Shown here in pieces: positions 9,705 to 18,909 of a stretch of DNA of 36,830 nt. Origin of the DNA: Planctomycetes bacterium GWF2_42_9 (GTDB taxonomy: Bacteria > Planctomycetota > Phycisphaerae > Sedimentisphaerales > UBA12454); assembly GCA_001825675.1 (NCBI GenBank), contig MHYA01000065.1, positions 1-36,830 of the forward strand, written 5' to 3'. The notes under the pieces were generated by a model. That model saw only the letters and a list, made by a program, of their open reading frames with translations, was not told the origin of the DNA and did no database searches. How positions within the stretch are numbered: position 1 is the stretch's first letter; each line of letters opens with the position of its first letter. Both the position numbers and the translations under genes were made by a program.

Positions 9705-10985
9705 GTGTCAATACGTTTATTTTTAGTGCCGTTTTTTTTGTATACCGGATATTGCACGGCAGGATTTCACGAAAATGCCACGTTTAAAACAATTAATAAT
9801 TTTGCAAAAAGTATCCGAGAATTTGGTGTGCTGCCGACCAATACTCCTGCGATGAACAGAGACAATCTGCAAAAAGCGATTAATTGGGCCCATCCGCGGG
9901 GGGCGGCGATTTATGTGGAACCGACTGACGTTCCTTATCCGATGGAGGGTGGGATTATTCTCAGAGCAAACGTCTCCTTAGTTGGAGTACATGGGCCGGT
10001 CGGGCGAGGAACCCGGCACCCTGATAAAGCTCAACCGGTAGGCAGCGTTTTTGCAATTGAAGATGAAGAAAAAGTTTTCATGACAGTGGAAAATGCGACG
10101 CAGATTCGAGGGATTCAGTTCTGGTATCCCAAACAGACTCTCGATGATCCCGCAAAGATCATCCGCTATCCGGCAACCATTCAGGCATCAAAAGCCAAAG
10201 GTGCTCAGGGAGTTATGCTGTCGTGTCTGACTTTTTACGGCGAGTTTATAGCCATGGATTTTAATGCCAAGGCTGAGGCGATTGTTGAACAGATTCTCTT
10301 CGAGCACTGTTATGGCTATCCGCTCAGTGGTGAATTTATCCGTATTGATTATTGCTACGACATCCCGCGCATACTTCACTGTCATGTGAATCCGGCCAAC
10401 CGGCGATTCATAGACGGCGGTTACAGCCGGGCGGTCATTGACTCCGTGGTTGCACGGAAAACATTCACCTATCGAATAGACCATACGGACAATGCTCAAT
10501 GTATCGATCTTTTTACGTTTGGGGCGTATGGCGGGATTTACTTGGGGCCGGCGACTTACGGGCAATTAACCAATTTCAATTTTGATTGTGTTACCGTAGG
10601 AATACATAAACTTGGTGACAATTCACGTAACCGCAATTGGCAGGTCAGCCAGGGATCGATCATCGCCAATACAGGGCAGCATTTGAATGAGATTCACTCG
10701 CTGATTGTTGAAGGTCAGGGTCACATGTCACTGACCAATGTAGAAGCGTTTTCTGGGCCTAATAACGCACTGACAACACTGGATAAATCACAAGATTTTC
10801 TTCTTGTTACGGGCAATGAAAAACTCACGATAACAATGGTCAGTTGTCGAATGCGAGATTACGTTGCCGATAACCCAATTACCCGTTCAAATGCGAACGC
10901 AGTCATTCAGGCAATAGGTTGCTTTGACAAGCATGAAAACATATTTGAATCCGGCGATAGGTTTTATCACGATAACGGTTATTGA
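9705..10985 (+). CDS. Secreted right-handed beta-helix protein (pectate-lyase-like)
   Basis: A protein of 426 residues starting at GTG 9705 after AAGGA about eight bases upstream. The first 19 residues form a signal peptide (hydrophobic LFLVPFFLYTGYCTA). Next comes a pectate-lyase-superfamily-like entry: a region pairing residues in a helix (DNLQKAINWA) with GAAIYVEPTDVPYPMEGG, then repeated short beta-strand turns with N/G-rich ladders (for example GIQFWYPK, LTNFNFDCVTVGI, HMSLTNVEAFSG). This is typical of polysaccharide lyases and beta-helix glycoside hydrolases. It probably acts outside the cytoplasm on a glycan. I cannot assign a PL or GH family or catalytic residues. It ends the first block; a 494-base gap follows. 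Confidence 0.7.
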   Translation: MSIRLFLVPFFLYTGYCTAGFHENATFKTINNFAKSIREFGVLPTNTPAMNRDNLQKAINWAHPRGAAIYVEPTDVPYPMEGGIILRANVSLVGVHGPVGRGTRHPDKAQPVGSVFAIEDEEKVFMTVENATQIRGIQFWYPKQTLDDPAKIIRYPATIQASKAKGAQGVMLSCLTFYGEFIAMDFNAKAEAIVEQILFEHCYGYPLSGEFIRIDYCYDIPRILHCHVNPANRRFIDGGYSRAVIDSVVARKTFTYRIDHTDNAQCIDLFTFGAYGGIYLGPATYGQLTNFNFDCVTVGIHKLGDNSRNRNWQVSQGSIIANTGQHLNEIHSLIVEGQGHMSLTNVEAFSGPNNALTTLDKSQDFLLVTGNEKLTITMVSCRMRDYVADNPITRSNANAVIQAIGCFDKHENIFESGDRFYHDNGY

Positions 10986-11479
10986 AATTGACCTGCCCTA
11001 ATTTATTGCACCAGTCGTAATTAGAGTATAGCCGAGTGATTCATCGTCGAAGCAACCTACGCCAGTAATTTCAAAAAAAATACGAGATAAATAAAATAAG
11101 CTCGAAAAACATGTGGCCAACGGTAGTTCCATATCAGTGCAAGAAATTATTCACTTTTTTGTGCCTTTTGGACAAAAAAACCAAAATAAAAAGACAATTA
11201 ACATATAGTAAAAATATGTAGGGTATTGTTAAGATAAGATGTTACATGCAAAACAACATGTATGGATACTTTTGGAATCTATTTACAGTGCCGGATTACT
11301 AAAAGAGAATTTCAGCCGAATAAGAACTGCATCACGGAAAAGCCATCCGTAAATTCGCCGGGTGCGTAACACCAGAGGAGGTGGCTTAACGCCATACTCT
11401 CTTAATGGCCGTGGTTTTGTGGATACAAAAGAATGCGAATGTTGTGCAACTTTAAGCGGTATTTTTGTAGTGGAGAATT
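10986..11479 (+). promoter_or_regulatory. 494-base non-coding leader before the aldolase gene
   Basis: No credible ORF occurs here. The first two thirds are AT-rich. A 6-base inverted repeat with an 8-base spacer (TACATG/CATGTA, 11243-11262) could be an operator. The last 150 bases are richer in GC and contain consecutive short hairpin candidates: ACGGA/TCCGT near 11334-11350, GGTG/CACC near 11360-11372, and TGGC/GCCA near 11381-11393. Then comes the ribosome-binding GGAG before ATG 11480. This suggests a new transcription unit with a structured 5' leader. No known riboswitch class is recognised. Confidence 0.4.
11243..11262. promoter_or_regulatory. Inverted repeat, possible operator
   Basis: TACATG at 11243-11248 is the exact reverse complement of CATGTA at 11257-11262, separated by an A/C-rich 8-base spacer. 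It lies about 220 bases upstream of the aldolase start, a plausible place for a regulator site. No regulator gene is present in the window to pair it with. A chance occurrence is possible. Confidence 0.25.
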
Positions 11480-12295
11480 ATGTCGGGAAAAAATATCAGA
11501 CTCGCGAAATTATTCAGAAGTAAGAAAAATCTAGTCATTTCCGCCTTAGACCATGTGGTTGAATATGGCGTTCAACCGGGGATTGAAGATGCAAGAAAGG
11601 CGATCGAGAATTGTATAACCACTGACGCTATATTGCTTCCGAGATTTATGCTTAAGAGGAACTGCGATTTATTTGGCAAGGTCAATGCTCCAACGCCGAT
11701 AGTCCGTATCAACTGGTCTTCTTCATTCTATTATCCGTTAAATTACCGAGAAGGATTTACAACGATTTGTACGAATGTTGAAGAAGCTGTGGAAGCAGGT
11801 GCTGAGGCCATCATCTGCTCTCTATTTTTGGAAGAACAAGATAACCAGCAAATGGAAGTTAACAACGTGGCGATCTTCTCGGAAGTGGTCTGTCAAAAGG
11901 AAAAGCTGGGCATTCCACTGATTGGGGAATGTTATGTTGTCGAGCATAAAGAAAAAACAAAGCAACAGGTGCACGATAAGGTAAAACGAATTTCAAGAAT
12001 AATGGCCGAATTAGGCGCTGATTTGATTAAAACGTTCTATACCGGTACTCAATTTCACGAGGTGGTTGAAAATACCCCTGTTCCAGTATTTACAATTGGC
12101 GCTGAGAAATTGAATACTAACCTTGCTGTGTTGGAAAAAGCTTATAACTCTGTTGATCAGGGTGCAAGGGGCATTATTTTTGGACGAAACATCTTTATGG
12201 CCAAAGATCCTAAAGTTTTAATAACAGCACTAAATGATATTATAAATAAAGGACTGACACCGAAAAAAACAGCGGCAAAATACGGTTTAAAATAA
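11480..12295 (+). CDS. Class I (DeoC/LacD/DhnA-type) aldolase
   Basis: A TIM-barrel aldolase-like protein of 271 residues. The N-terminal SALDHVVEYG matches the conserved Asp region of DhnA-type fructose-bisphosphate and LacD/YihT-type aldolases. The Schiff-base lysine is probably K184 in GADLIKTFYTG. The C-terminal GARGIIFGRNIFMAKDP is the usual phosphate-binding Gly/Arg loop. It should reversibly cleave a ketose phosphate into two three-carbon units (or a related split) in the cytoplasm. ATG 11480 is preceded by GTGGAGA. It opens a block with an FGGY kinase 102 bases downstream, which would make a phosphorylated substrate. Exact substrate unknown. Confidence 0.85.
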   Translation: MSGKNIRLAKLFRSKKNLVISALDHVVEYGVQPGIEDARKAIENCITTDAILLPRFMLKRNCDLFGKVNAPTPIVRINWSSSFYYPLNYREGFTTICTNVEEAVEAGAEAIICSLFLEEQDNQQMEVNNVAIFSEVVCQKEKLGIPLIGECYVVEHKEKTKQQVHDKVKRISRIMAELGADLIKTFYTGTQFHEVVENTPVPVFTIGAEKLNTNLAVLEKAYNSVDQGARGIIFGRNIFMAKDPKVLITALNDIINKGLTPKKTAAKYGLK

Positions 12296-12397
12296 AAAGT
12301 GATCACGTTGTCCAAGATAATGGTATTTGAAAAATGAACAAATAAGGTATCGCCGGCTTTGTGAATTAATCGATTAAAACAGAAGGTCTTGTAACAG

Positions 12398-13768
12398 ATG
12401 AAATTATTTTGTGGAATTGACTTTGGAACAAGCAATACGAAAGCGGTCTTACTTGATGACCAGATGTTGTTACTTGACAGAATCACGTTGCCAGTTAAAC
12501 AAAGCTTTGACATAGATGCAGAGTTAATTTGGTTGTCGCATTTTAAAAATGTTATTCAATACTTTAAATCCAAAGGTTTATTGGATTATAATAAAGTCTG
12601 TTGTAGTATAACTTCCCAGGGAGGGACGTTCGTTTTTCTGGATAAAAAATTCAGGCCGATTACGGAACCCATTTCTTGGCTCGAAAACGCCAGCATGAAT
12701 ACCGTAAAATCTCTTGCAGATTTTTTCACTCCGGAAGAATATTATAGAATGACTGGCTGGGAACCTCACCCCTGGTTGGCTGTTTTCAAGATAAAGGAGC
12801 GTTTAGAAAAAAATAAGCTTTCCGGAAAGCTTAGGTATGTTTCCATGATTCCGGAATATATACATGCTCAATTGACAGGAAGATTCATTACGGATGTTAC
12901 CAATGCCCAAATAACCGGATTATGCGATTTCAGACAGCTTTCTTGGTCTGAGGGGGTGATGAATTGGGCGGGACTAAAAACTGAATTATTGCCTCAAATA
13001 TGTTCTAAGCCGGAAATCATCCTTGAGAAATTAGATATCGAAGGCGTAAAGATTGATATATTTACCAGCTCCCATGATCAATATGCGTTAATGCATGCAG
13101 CGGATATTCAGGTGGATAGAGATGTCCTGTTGGGCACCGGTACGGCTTGGGTTTTAAATGGCAGGGTATCAGAACCATTGTATAAAGATGATTTCAGTAT
13201 TCACCCGGGTCGTGACATCGATGAAGGCTGTTATGGCTTTATTCAGACGTTTGGGCCTGTAGGCAATGATTTCGACAAGCTTTTGACGGAACTTAATATT
13301 GATTACAGTCACTTTTCGGAATTGAGATCGCAGTTTCCCTCTCTGGGGATAGATGTATTTTCAATGCCTTTATGTGACAATGTTGACAACAAGGTTTCGA
13401 TAGCTGTCAAAAATTACATGGATGTAACTGCCTCTAAAGTGTTATATGCGATTGAAAGACTTGGATTAGATTATCAATTACAAAAACTTATAATGACCGG
13501 GGGGGCTACGGCCAGTTCCTACTGGCCGCAAGCTATAGCCAACCTGACTAGGATGGTTATTGAAACGGTCGATTTTCCCGAGATGACGGCTCTTGGTGCT
13601 GCCAAATTTGCGCGAAGTACTCTATTAAAAGTGCGTGATACTGGAGGAATTCATTGGCCAAAGCAGGCTAACGTTAGATACATTGAGCCCAAAGATACGG
13701 AAAAATACAGGGAGTGGTATACACGCAAACAAAAACCTATTTTGATTAAAGAACTATCCCGCAGTTGA
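12398..13768 (+). CDS. FGGY-family carbohydrate kinase
   Basis: A protein of 456 residues with the ASKHA fold. The phosphate-1 motif FCGIDFGTSNTKAVLLDD is at the N-terminus, the middle part has TGTAWVLNG (phosphate-2 type loop), and MTGGATASSYWPQAIANLT near the C-terminus is the adenosine motif. It transfers phosphate from ATP to a sugar or polyol (family members act on xylulose, gluconate, rhamnulose, glycerol and others). It is shorter than typical members (about 480-520). It is flanked by the class I aldolase and the amidohydrolase and is probably co-transcribed with both. The intergenic distance to the next ORF is very short. Substrate not assignable. Confidence 0.9.
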   Translation: MKLFCGIDFGTSNTKAVLLDDQMLLLDRITLPVKQSFDIDAELIWLSHFKNVIQYFKSKGLLDYNKVCCSITSQGGTFVFLDKKFRPITEPISWLENASMNTVKSLADFFTPEEYYRMTGWEPHPWLAVFKIKERLEKNKLSGKLRYVSMIPEYIHAQLTGRFITDVTNAQITGLCDFRQLSWSEGVMNWAGLKTELLPQICSKPEIILEKLDIEGVKIDIFTSSHDQYALMHAADIQVDRDVLLGTGTAWVLNGRVSEPLYKDDFSIHPGRDIDEGCYGFIQTFGPVGNDFDKLLTELNIDYSHFSELRSQFPSLGIDVFSMPLCDNVDNKVSIAVKNYMDVTASKVLYAIERLGLDYQLQKLIMTGGATASSYWPQAIANLTRMVIETVDFPEMTALGAAKFARSTLLKVRDTGGIHWPKQANVRYIEPKDTEKYREWYTRKQKPILIKELSRS

Positions 13769-13780
13769 TTGAGCAAAAAA

Positions 13781-14821
13781 ATGCGCGACCTATTTGAAAT
13801 GAAAAAACTAGATATTGATTTTTATGAAAAGAATCTAAAAGATTTTTTGCCGGATAGTATTGTTGATATCCATACACATGTCTGGCTTGACAGCTTAGTA
13901 AAACATAAAGATGACGAACTTAGCAAAATCGCGGCTTGGCCGTCAAAGGTAGCCCATGAGAATTCAATCGAACACCTCAAACGAAGTTACGAACTATTGT
14001 TTCCAGGTAAAAGTGTGACCCCGGTAATTTTTTCAAATATTCTTGATAAGGAAAATTTAGACTCGCTAAATAATTATTGTGCGACATGTGCTACGAAGAA
14101 TAATTATCCAGCTCTTGCAGTTGTTCGTCCTGACTGGGATGCCGACAAACTTGAACATATTATTCAAGAGGGGAATTTCTATGGTGCAAAGGTTTATCTT
14201 ACTTTTTCTGCTTCTTATATCCCCGTAAATGAAATACGTATCTTTGATTTTCTGCCTCATCATCAGCTTGAGATTTTAAACCGGCATGGCTGGGTGGCGA
14301 TTTTACATATTTCAAGACCTCAACGGCTCAAAGACTCGGTTAATTTGGCTCAACTTCTCGAAATTGAACGACGTTATCCAAATATCAAGTTGGTTGTCGC
14401 TCATGTGGGGAGAGCGTATTGCCTGGAAGATGTGGGTGATGCTTTCGAGGTTTTGAAAGAAACCCAAAGGATGCTCTTTGATATTTCCGCAAATACGAAT
14501 GCGGATGTTTTTAAAATACTTATTGATACAGTAGGTCCTAAGCGCATTCTATTTGGCAGTGATATGCCAATTACAACGATGCGGATGCGAAGGATATGTG
14601 AAAACGGAAATTATGTAAATCTTGTTCCCAAAGGTGCTTATGGCGATGTGTCTGATGATCCCCACATGAGGGAAGTTGAAGATACTGAAGCAGAAAAGCT
14701 TACATTCTTTATATACGAACAAATCGATGCTTTTAGAAAAGCTTCGATAAAATGTCGTTTGTCCAATAATGATATCGAGGCTGTGTTTAATGGGAACTCA
14801 CGAAAAATTCTTGGTCTTTAA
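13781..14821 (+). CDS. Amidohydrolase-2 family metal-dependent hydrolase/lyase
   Basis: A TIM-barrel protein of about 347 residues. Metal-ligand motif VDIHTHVW lies near residue 30, further conserved positions are in VAILHISRP and KLVVAHVGRAY (candidate metal His residues), and RILFGSDMPI near the C-terminal side carries the characteristic Asp. NGNSRKILGL closes the protein in the usual family manner. Members hydrolyse lactones or decarboxylate/hydrolyse ring substrates; in a sugar locus a lactonase-like role is plausible but unproven. The frame also opens at TTG 13769 directly after the kinase stop. I prefer ATG 13781; neither has a strong ribosome site, so the gene is probably translated by coupling. 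Confidence 0.8.
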   Translation: MRDLFEMKKLDIDFYEKNLKDFLPDSIVDIHTHVWLDSLVKHKDDELSKIAAWPSKVAHENSIEHLKRSYELLFPGKSVTPVIFSNILDKENLDSLNNYCATCATKNNYPALAVVRPDWDADKLEHIIQEGNFYGAKVYLTFSASYIPVNEIRIFDFLPHHQLEILNRHGWVAILHISRPQRLKDSVNLAQLLEIERRYPNIKLVVAHVGRAYCLEDVGDAFEVLKETQRMLFDISANTNADVFKILIDTVGPKRILFGSDMPITTMRMRRICENGNYVNLVPKGAYGDVSDDPHMREVEDTEAEKLTFFIYEQIDAFRKASIKCRLSNNDIEAVFNGNSRKILGL

Positions 14822-15123
14822 TGAATATATTAAGAATATAAGTGTATGGCATACTGTTATTTTCTTTAGCTATTTTTGGGAGTCGTGGTTTTTGCTGTGG
14901 TTGTAGTCGCATGAGCAAACAAAATCGTCATCGGATTATTTTCTGGCTTCCTAAAAGTTAGCTTGATATGCGGTTGGAGCTTCTTTCACGAGTTTGAATT
15001 ATTTTGCAGCCAACCGAACTGAAAATGGTTTTCATGTAGGCTGCCGTTGATACTTAGAGCGAACTGATTTTGTAATAAATTATATTCGGAAACTATGTAA
15101 AACCTGAGTAACAGAGAGTATTT
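14822..15123 (+). promoter_or_regulatory. 302-base intergenic region with nested inverted repeats
   Basis: No ORF of note. CGGTTGG at 14971-14977 pairs with CCAACCG at 15010-15016. Overlapping it, GCAGCC at 15006-15011 pairs with GGCTGC at 15039-15044 around a tight hairpin GAAAA-TGG-TTTTC at 15021-15033. The two arms share the CC at 15010-15011, so the structures are mutually exclusive, which would fit an alternative-fold leader or an attenuator. They lie 80-150 bases before the symporter start. No known riboswitch is recognised. Confidence 0.4.
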
Positions 15124-16722
15124 ATGGGAATTAGTCTTAGCAGGATAGATATTTTTATCTTTGTCGCCTATTTTGCTTTAGTGATAGCGATAGGCATTGC
15201 GGCCTCACGAAATGCTGCACGCAGCAAACGCGATTATTTTCTGGCTGGCGATAAACTGCCATGGTGGATGATAGGCGGGAGCATTGTGGCCGCGAATATA
15301 AGCAGTCATCATTTCATCGGCGTAATGGGAACGGCTTATACCAAGGGATTTGTTGCAATGACGATCGAATGGGGTGCGATACTGCTGGGATTTAATGTAC
15401 TATTATGGATATTTCTGCCGTACTATTTGCGGAACGGCTTTTATACCATGCCGGAATTTCTTCAAAAGCGTTACGGTGCGGCGGCTAGGACAACTTTTGC
15501 GGCACTTGTCCTAGTCACATATATTTTCGTTGAAATCAGCGCCGTTCTGTATCTCGGTGCAATCGCATTACATTCATTGCTTGGCATAGTGATGTGGAAG
15601 AGCATTGTTGCGCTGGCGATATTTACAGGCATATATACCATCCTCGGAGGGCTGCGAGCAGTTGTATGGACAGAAATGCTTCAGCTTGCTGTACTGCTCA
15701 CGGGCGGCATAGCATTATCTATCATGTCAATAAAGGCGGCGGGCGGCTGGTCGGCCGTAATGGAAACAAGCCGCACATGGCATATGATCCTGCCCGCAAC
15801 GGATTCTGATTTTCCGTGGACGATGTACCTCGGCGGCATAACCTGTATCAGTGTCTTTTACTGCGCAGCCAACCAGTTCATAGTTCAGCGAACGCTTGCA
15901 GCAAAGGATGAATGGCACGCCAGAATGGGCGTAGTCTTTACCGATTATCTCAAATTTTTAATGCCCCTGATCATCATCATACCAGGACTCCTCGCGGTAA
16001 AGATGTTTCCCAATCTCGACAAGCCGGACATGGTTTTTCCGACGCTTGTAAAATATCTGCTTCCACCAGGGCTGGTGGGGCTTGTTATGGCGGGTTTAAT
16101 AGCAGCCGTGATGTCGCATATATCAGGGGCGATCAATTCATGCACAACTATTTTTACCTGCGATTTTTATCTGCCGTACATAAATAAGAAAGCCTCCGAA
16201 AGACAGGCCGTTGTCGTAGGTAAGATAACCGGAGCGGTTATTGTGGTGCTTGGAGTTCTCTGGGCATTTGTTTTGCTGCCTCATTCGGGAAAGCCGATTT
16301 TTCTTTACCTGCTAAATGCGTATGGTTATGTTACCCCCGGCATAGCGACAATGTTCCTTTTGGGAATTTTCTGGAAAAGAACTACGCACGCCGGAGCGCT
16401 TGCAGCCGGCGCATTGACGATCCCGCTTTCAATATTGATCGAGAAAACCGCTCCAATGCTGCCGGAGGAAATCGCTGCTTTTGTTACACCATTTTTCAAC
16501 AGGACCGGAATCGTTTTCTGGTTATGTATGCTCACAGGCGTTATAGTTAGCCTGTTTTCAAAACCGCTCAACGAGGAACAGTTAAAAGGACTTATCTGGA
16601 CGCGGTCAAGTCTGTCGCTTCCGCCCGAACTCAAGGCCAGGGCAGGGTTGCTTAAAAGTCCCGTGCTGTGGTGGGCAATTATTACAGCGGCAGTTCTATT
16701 CATGTATGTAAAATATTATTAA
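15124..16722 (+). CDS. Sodium:solute symporter (SSS family) 2
   Basis: A polytopic protein of 532 residues with the SSS signature near the N-terminus (SKRDYFLAGDKLPWWMIGGS, followed by ANISSHHFIG). About 13-14 membrane helices run to the C-terminus, ending in a final helix WWAIITAAVLFMYV. This is the standard length and topology for sugar-type SSS transporters of the SGLT group. It should co-transport Na+ and a sugar or polyol. GAGAG before ATG 15124 is the ribosome site. It follows an inverted-repeat leader and precedes the dehydrogenase block. It is less GC-poor than several neighbours, which may indicate a different history. Confidence 0.93.
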   Translation: MGISLSRIDIFIFVAYFALVIAIGIAASRNAARSKRDYFLAGDKLPWWMIGGSIVAANISSHHFIGVMGTAYTKGFVAMTIEWGAILLGFNVLLWIFLPYYLRNGFYTMPEFLQKRYGAAARTTFAALVLVTYIFVEISAVLYLGAIALHSLLGIVMWKSIVALAIFTGIYTILGGLRAVVWTEMLQLAVLLTGGIALSIMSIKAAGGWSAVMETSRTWHMILPATDSDFPWTMYLGGITCISVFYCAANQFIVQRTLAAKDEWHARMGVVFTDYLKFLMPLIIIIPGLLAVKMFPNLDKPDMVFPTLVKYLLPPGLVGLVMAGLIAAVMSHISGAINSCTTIFTCDFYLPYINKKASERQAVVVGKITGAVIVVLGVLWAFVLLPHSGKPIFLYLLNAYGYVTPGIATMFLLGIFWKRTTHAGALAAGALTIPLSILIEKTAPMLPEEIAAFVTPFFNRTGIVFWLCMLTGVIVSLFSKPLNEEQLKGLIWTRSSLSLPPELKARAGLLKSPVLWWAIITAAVLFMYVKYY

Positions 16723-16949
16723 TTCTCGTGTTTGAATAATCCTTATGGCAATCAATATATTAGGTATTGATCGGGTGGTGGATGTCGTTGGTGCCTTCTA
16801 CAGAGAGTATGCTCTGGCCTGAATAAATCATGGAGGTATTACTGCTCCGAGTTTCACTGCCATCGAGCTTGATGATTTTATTCCTTTGGTTGGCGGATTG
16901 TTTATTAATTTCGTTCAGAATACAGGTTTTTAGGGAGTGCAATTACAAA

Positions 16950-17984
16950 ATGAAAGCTTTAAGATTTTACGGACAAGAAGATATTCGACTAGACGAGGTT
17001 GCTCGTCCTCAAGCAGAGTCGGGTGGGTTGTTGGTCAAAGTCGAGGTATGCGCTATATGCGGGACGGACTTGAAAGCATATTTCAAAGGTAATCCTCGAA
17101 TTAAGCCACCCCAGACAATTGGTCACGAGTTTGTTGGAAAAATTGTTGAAGTTGGCAAAGATGTTAATGGTTATAATGTTGGCGAAAGAGTAACAATGGC
17201 GACGAGTATTTCCTGTGGTCATTGTGCAACTTGCCGAGCTGGCTATACCAATCGATGTGAGGGCCTAAAGCCTATAAGCTATGATTATCCCGGCGCGTTT
17301 GCCGAGTATATTGCTATTCCGCCGGCGGGTGTTTCAGGCGGAAACACGATAAAAGTACCGGATACTCTTAGTGATATGGCAGCATTAGCAGAGCCGATAA
17401 GTTGTGCGATAAATGCACAGATTTTGGCAGGCGTAAAGATGGGCGATACCGTTGTAGTGGTCGGCTGTGGACCGCTCGGGGCGATTCATACTCAGGTTGC
17501 AAGGGCAAACGGAGCAACAAAGATAATCGTCACGCAATCCTCCGCTGAACGCTTAAAACTTGCAGCCAAGCTCGGCATTGATGAAATCATTGACACATCC
17601 AAAACCGACCCCGTCGAAGAGGTCATGCGATTAACAGGTGGGATTGGTGCTGATGTTGTAATTGTAACGGCTTCTGCTGCAGCCGCGCAGGAGCAGGCGA
17701 TTCGTATGGCTCGTAAGGGAGGTATGATAAATCTCTTTGCCTCTCTTCCCAGCGGATGTTCTGAATTGAAAATTGACTCTCGCTTACTCCATTATCGAGA
17801 GCTTTTTATAAGCGGAGCATCTGACAGTACGCCTTATCATGTTGAACTGGCCGTCAAATTGTTAGAAAGTGGGTTTATTTCCGATAAAATTATTACTCAC
17901 CGTCTGCCTATTGACAAGTTCATTGATGGCTTAATGCTCATGAAAGAAAGCAAAAGTCTTAAAGTGGTGCTTAAGCCGGAGTAG
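16950..17984 (+). CDS. Zn-dependent medium-chain alcohol/polyol dehydrogenase
   Basis: An MDR-family dehydrogenase of 344 residues. The catalytic zinc motif is CAICGTDLKAY with GHEFVGKIVEVG, and the structural zinc cluster is CGHCATCRAGYTNRC. The Rossmann NAD-binding segment is VVVVGCGPLGAIH. This resembles sorbitol/threonine/L-iditol-type dehydrogenases, so it probably oxidises a sugar alcohol or reduces a keto sugar using NAD(P). ATG 16950 with MKALRFYG is the natural family start; upstream codons in the same frame back to 16830 look non-coding. TAGGGAG lies about 12 bases upstream. The SDR gene follows after six bases, so they are probably one operon. Confidence 0.93.
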   Translation: MKALRFYGQEDIRLDEVARPQAESGGLLVKVEVCAICGTDLKAYFKGNPRIKPPQTIGHEFVGKIVEVGKDVNGYNVGERVTMATSISCGHCATCRAGYTNRCEGLKPISYDYPGAFAEYIAIPPAGVSGGNTIKVPDTLSDMAALAEPISCAINAQILAGVKMGDTVVVVGCGPLGAIHTQVARANGATKIIVTQSSAERLKLAAKLGIDEIIDTSKTDPVEEVMRLTGGIGADVVIVTASAAAAQEQAIRMARKGGMINLFASLPSGCSELKIDSRLLHYRELFISGASDSTPYHVELAVKLLESGFISDKIITHRLPIDKFIDGLMLMKESKSLKVVLKPE

Positions 17985-17990
17985 ATAAAG

Positions 17991-18758
17991 ATGCGATTAA
18001 AAGATAAAGTTGCGATTGTTACCGGCTCGGCCGCGGGGATTGGCAGGGGCATTGTTGAGAGATTTCTCAGGGAAGATGCCAAGGTTGCAATTGCGGATAT
18101 TAATATCGAAGCGGCACGAAAAACGGCCGACGAATTGGGTCGATCAACAGTCGCCATAAAGGTTGATGTAACCGACAGAAAATCAGTTGAGCAGATGGTC
18201 GTCATGGCTGAAGAACAGCTTGGGCCAATTGATATACTTGTGAATAATGCAGGTGTTTCGGAAATTGTGCCATTCCTTGAGATGAATGATGCGATGTGGG
18301 ACAAACATATTGATGTCAACCTCAAGGGAGCATTCTTGTGTGCACAAGCCGTCCTGAAGAACATGGTCAAACGTAAGGCGGGTAAAATCATTAACATGAG
18401 CAGCCAATCGGGCAAGAAGGGCAATAGCCAATATGAGGCCTACTGTGCATCTAAATTTGGAATCATCGGCCTGACACAGAGTCTGGCTGTCGAGTTTGCT
18501 CCATTTAAGATTAATGTGAACGCCGTGTGTCCGGGCGTTGTATGGACGCCGTTATGGGATAAAATGGCGCCACAGTATGCAATCAAGCGTAATATTTGTG
18601 TTGACCATGTCCGGGATTATTTGGCAAATCGGATTCCTTTAGGTCGATTGTGCACCCCCGATGATGTTGCAGGCGTAGTAGCATTTCTTACTTCTGCGGA
18701 TGCGGATTATATGACCGGACAAGCTATTAATATAACCGGAGGAGTGATAATGCACTAA
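17991..18758 (+). CDS. Short-chain dehydrogenase/reductase (SDR)
   Basis: A classical SDR of 255 residues. The cofactor motif is TGSAAGIGRG near residue 12, the NNAG motif is at about residue 85, the catalytic Ser lies in INMSSQSG, and YCASKFG gives the Tyr and Lys of the active site. The C-terminus MTGQAINITGGVIMH is typical of NAD(P)-dependent sugar or polyol dehydrogenases. An Asp follows the second beta strand (AIADINIEAA), which usually favours NAD. It begins six bases after the MDR dehydrogenase, with GGAG inside that gene's end as ribosome site. The pair could interconvert a polyol and two keto sugars. Confidence 0.94.
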   Translation: MRLKDKVAIVTGSAAGIGRGIVERFLREDAKVAIADINIEAARKTADELGRSTVAIKVDVTDRKSVEQMVVMAEEQLGPIDILVNNAGVSEIVPFLEMNDAMWDKHIDVNLKGAFLCAQAVLKNMVKRKAGKIINMSSQSGKKGNSQYEAYCASKFGIIGLTQSLAVEFAPFKINVNAVCPGVVWTPLWDKMAPQYAIKRNICVDHVRDYLANRIPLGRLCTPDDVAGVVAFLTSADADYMTGQAINITGGVIMH

Positions 18759-18879
18759 TTTATTCGTTTCTTAAGATTAAAATTGTATGCACGACGCGAA
18801 TGGTACTTTGGCTTCAGGCTGTATTATATTTAATCTAAGAAGTTATAGCGTTGGTTCAGATACTCAACTTTTTTCCGTT

Positions 18880-18892
18880 CCGGCGATGCCGG
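18880..18892. promoter_or_regulatory. Short GC hairpin upstream of the transaldolase start
   Basis: CCGGC and GCCGG form a perfect five-base stem around GAT. It ends four bases before the ribosome site AGGAG (18897-18901) of the transaldolase gene. There is no T-run after it, so it is unlikely to be a terminator. It could tune translation or stabilise a processed mRNA end. Confidence 0.35.
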
Positions 18893-18909
18893 GGTTAGGA
18901 GCAAATAGT

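Noticed and set aside
16760-16949. ORFs on both strands in front of the Zn-dehydrogenase, including the N-terminal extension from 16830
   Set aside because: The dehydrogenase family starts at MKALRFYG (16950), and the upstream residues look non-coding. The minus-strand ORF has no recognisable motif or ribosome site.
18787-18909. In-frame extension of the transaldolase back to 18787
   Set aside because: The family begins at MQIFLDTAN, and a clear AGGAG with good spacing precedes 18910; the extension contains a hairpin and no conserved residues.
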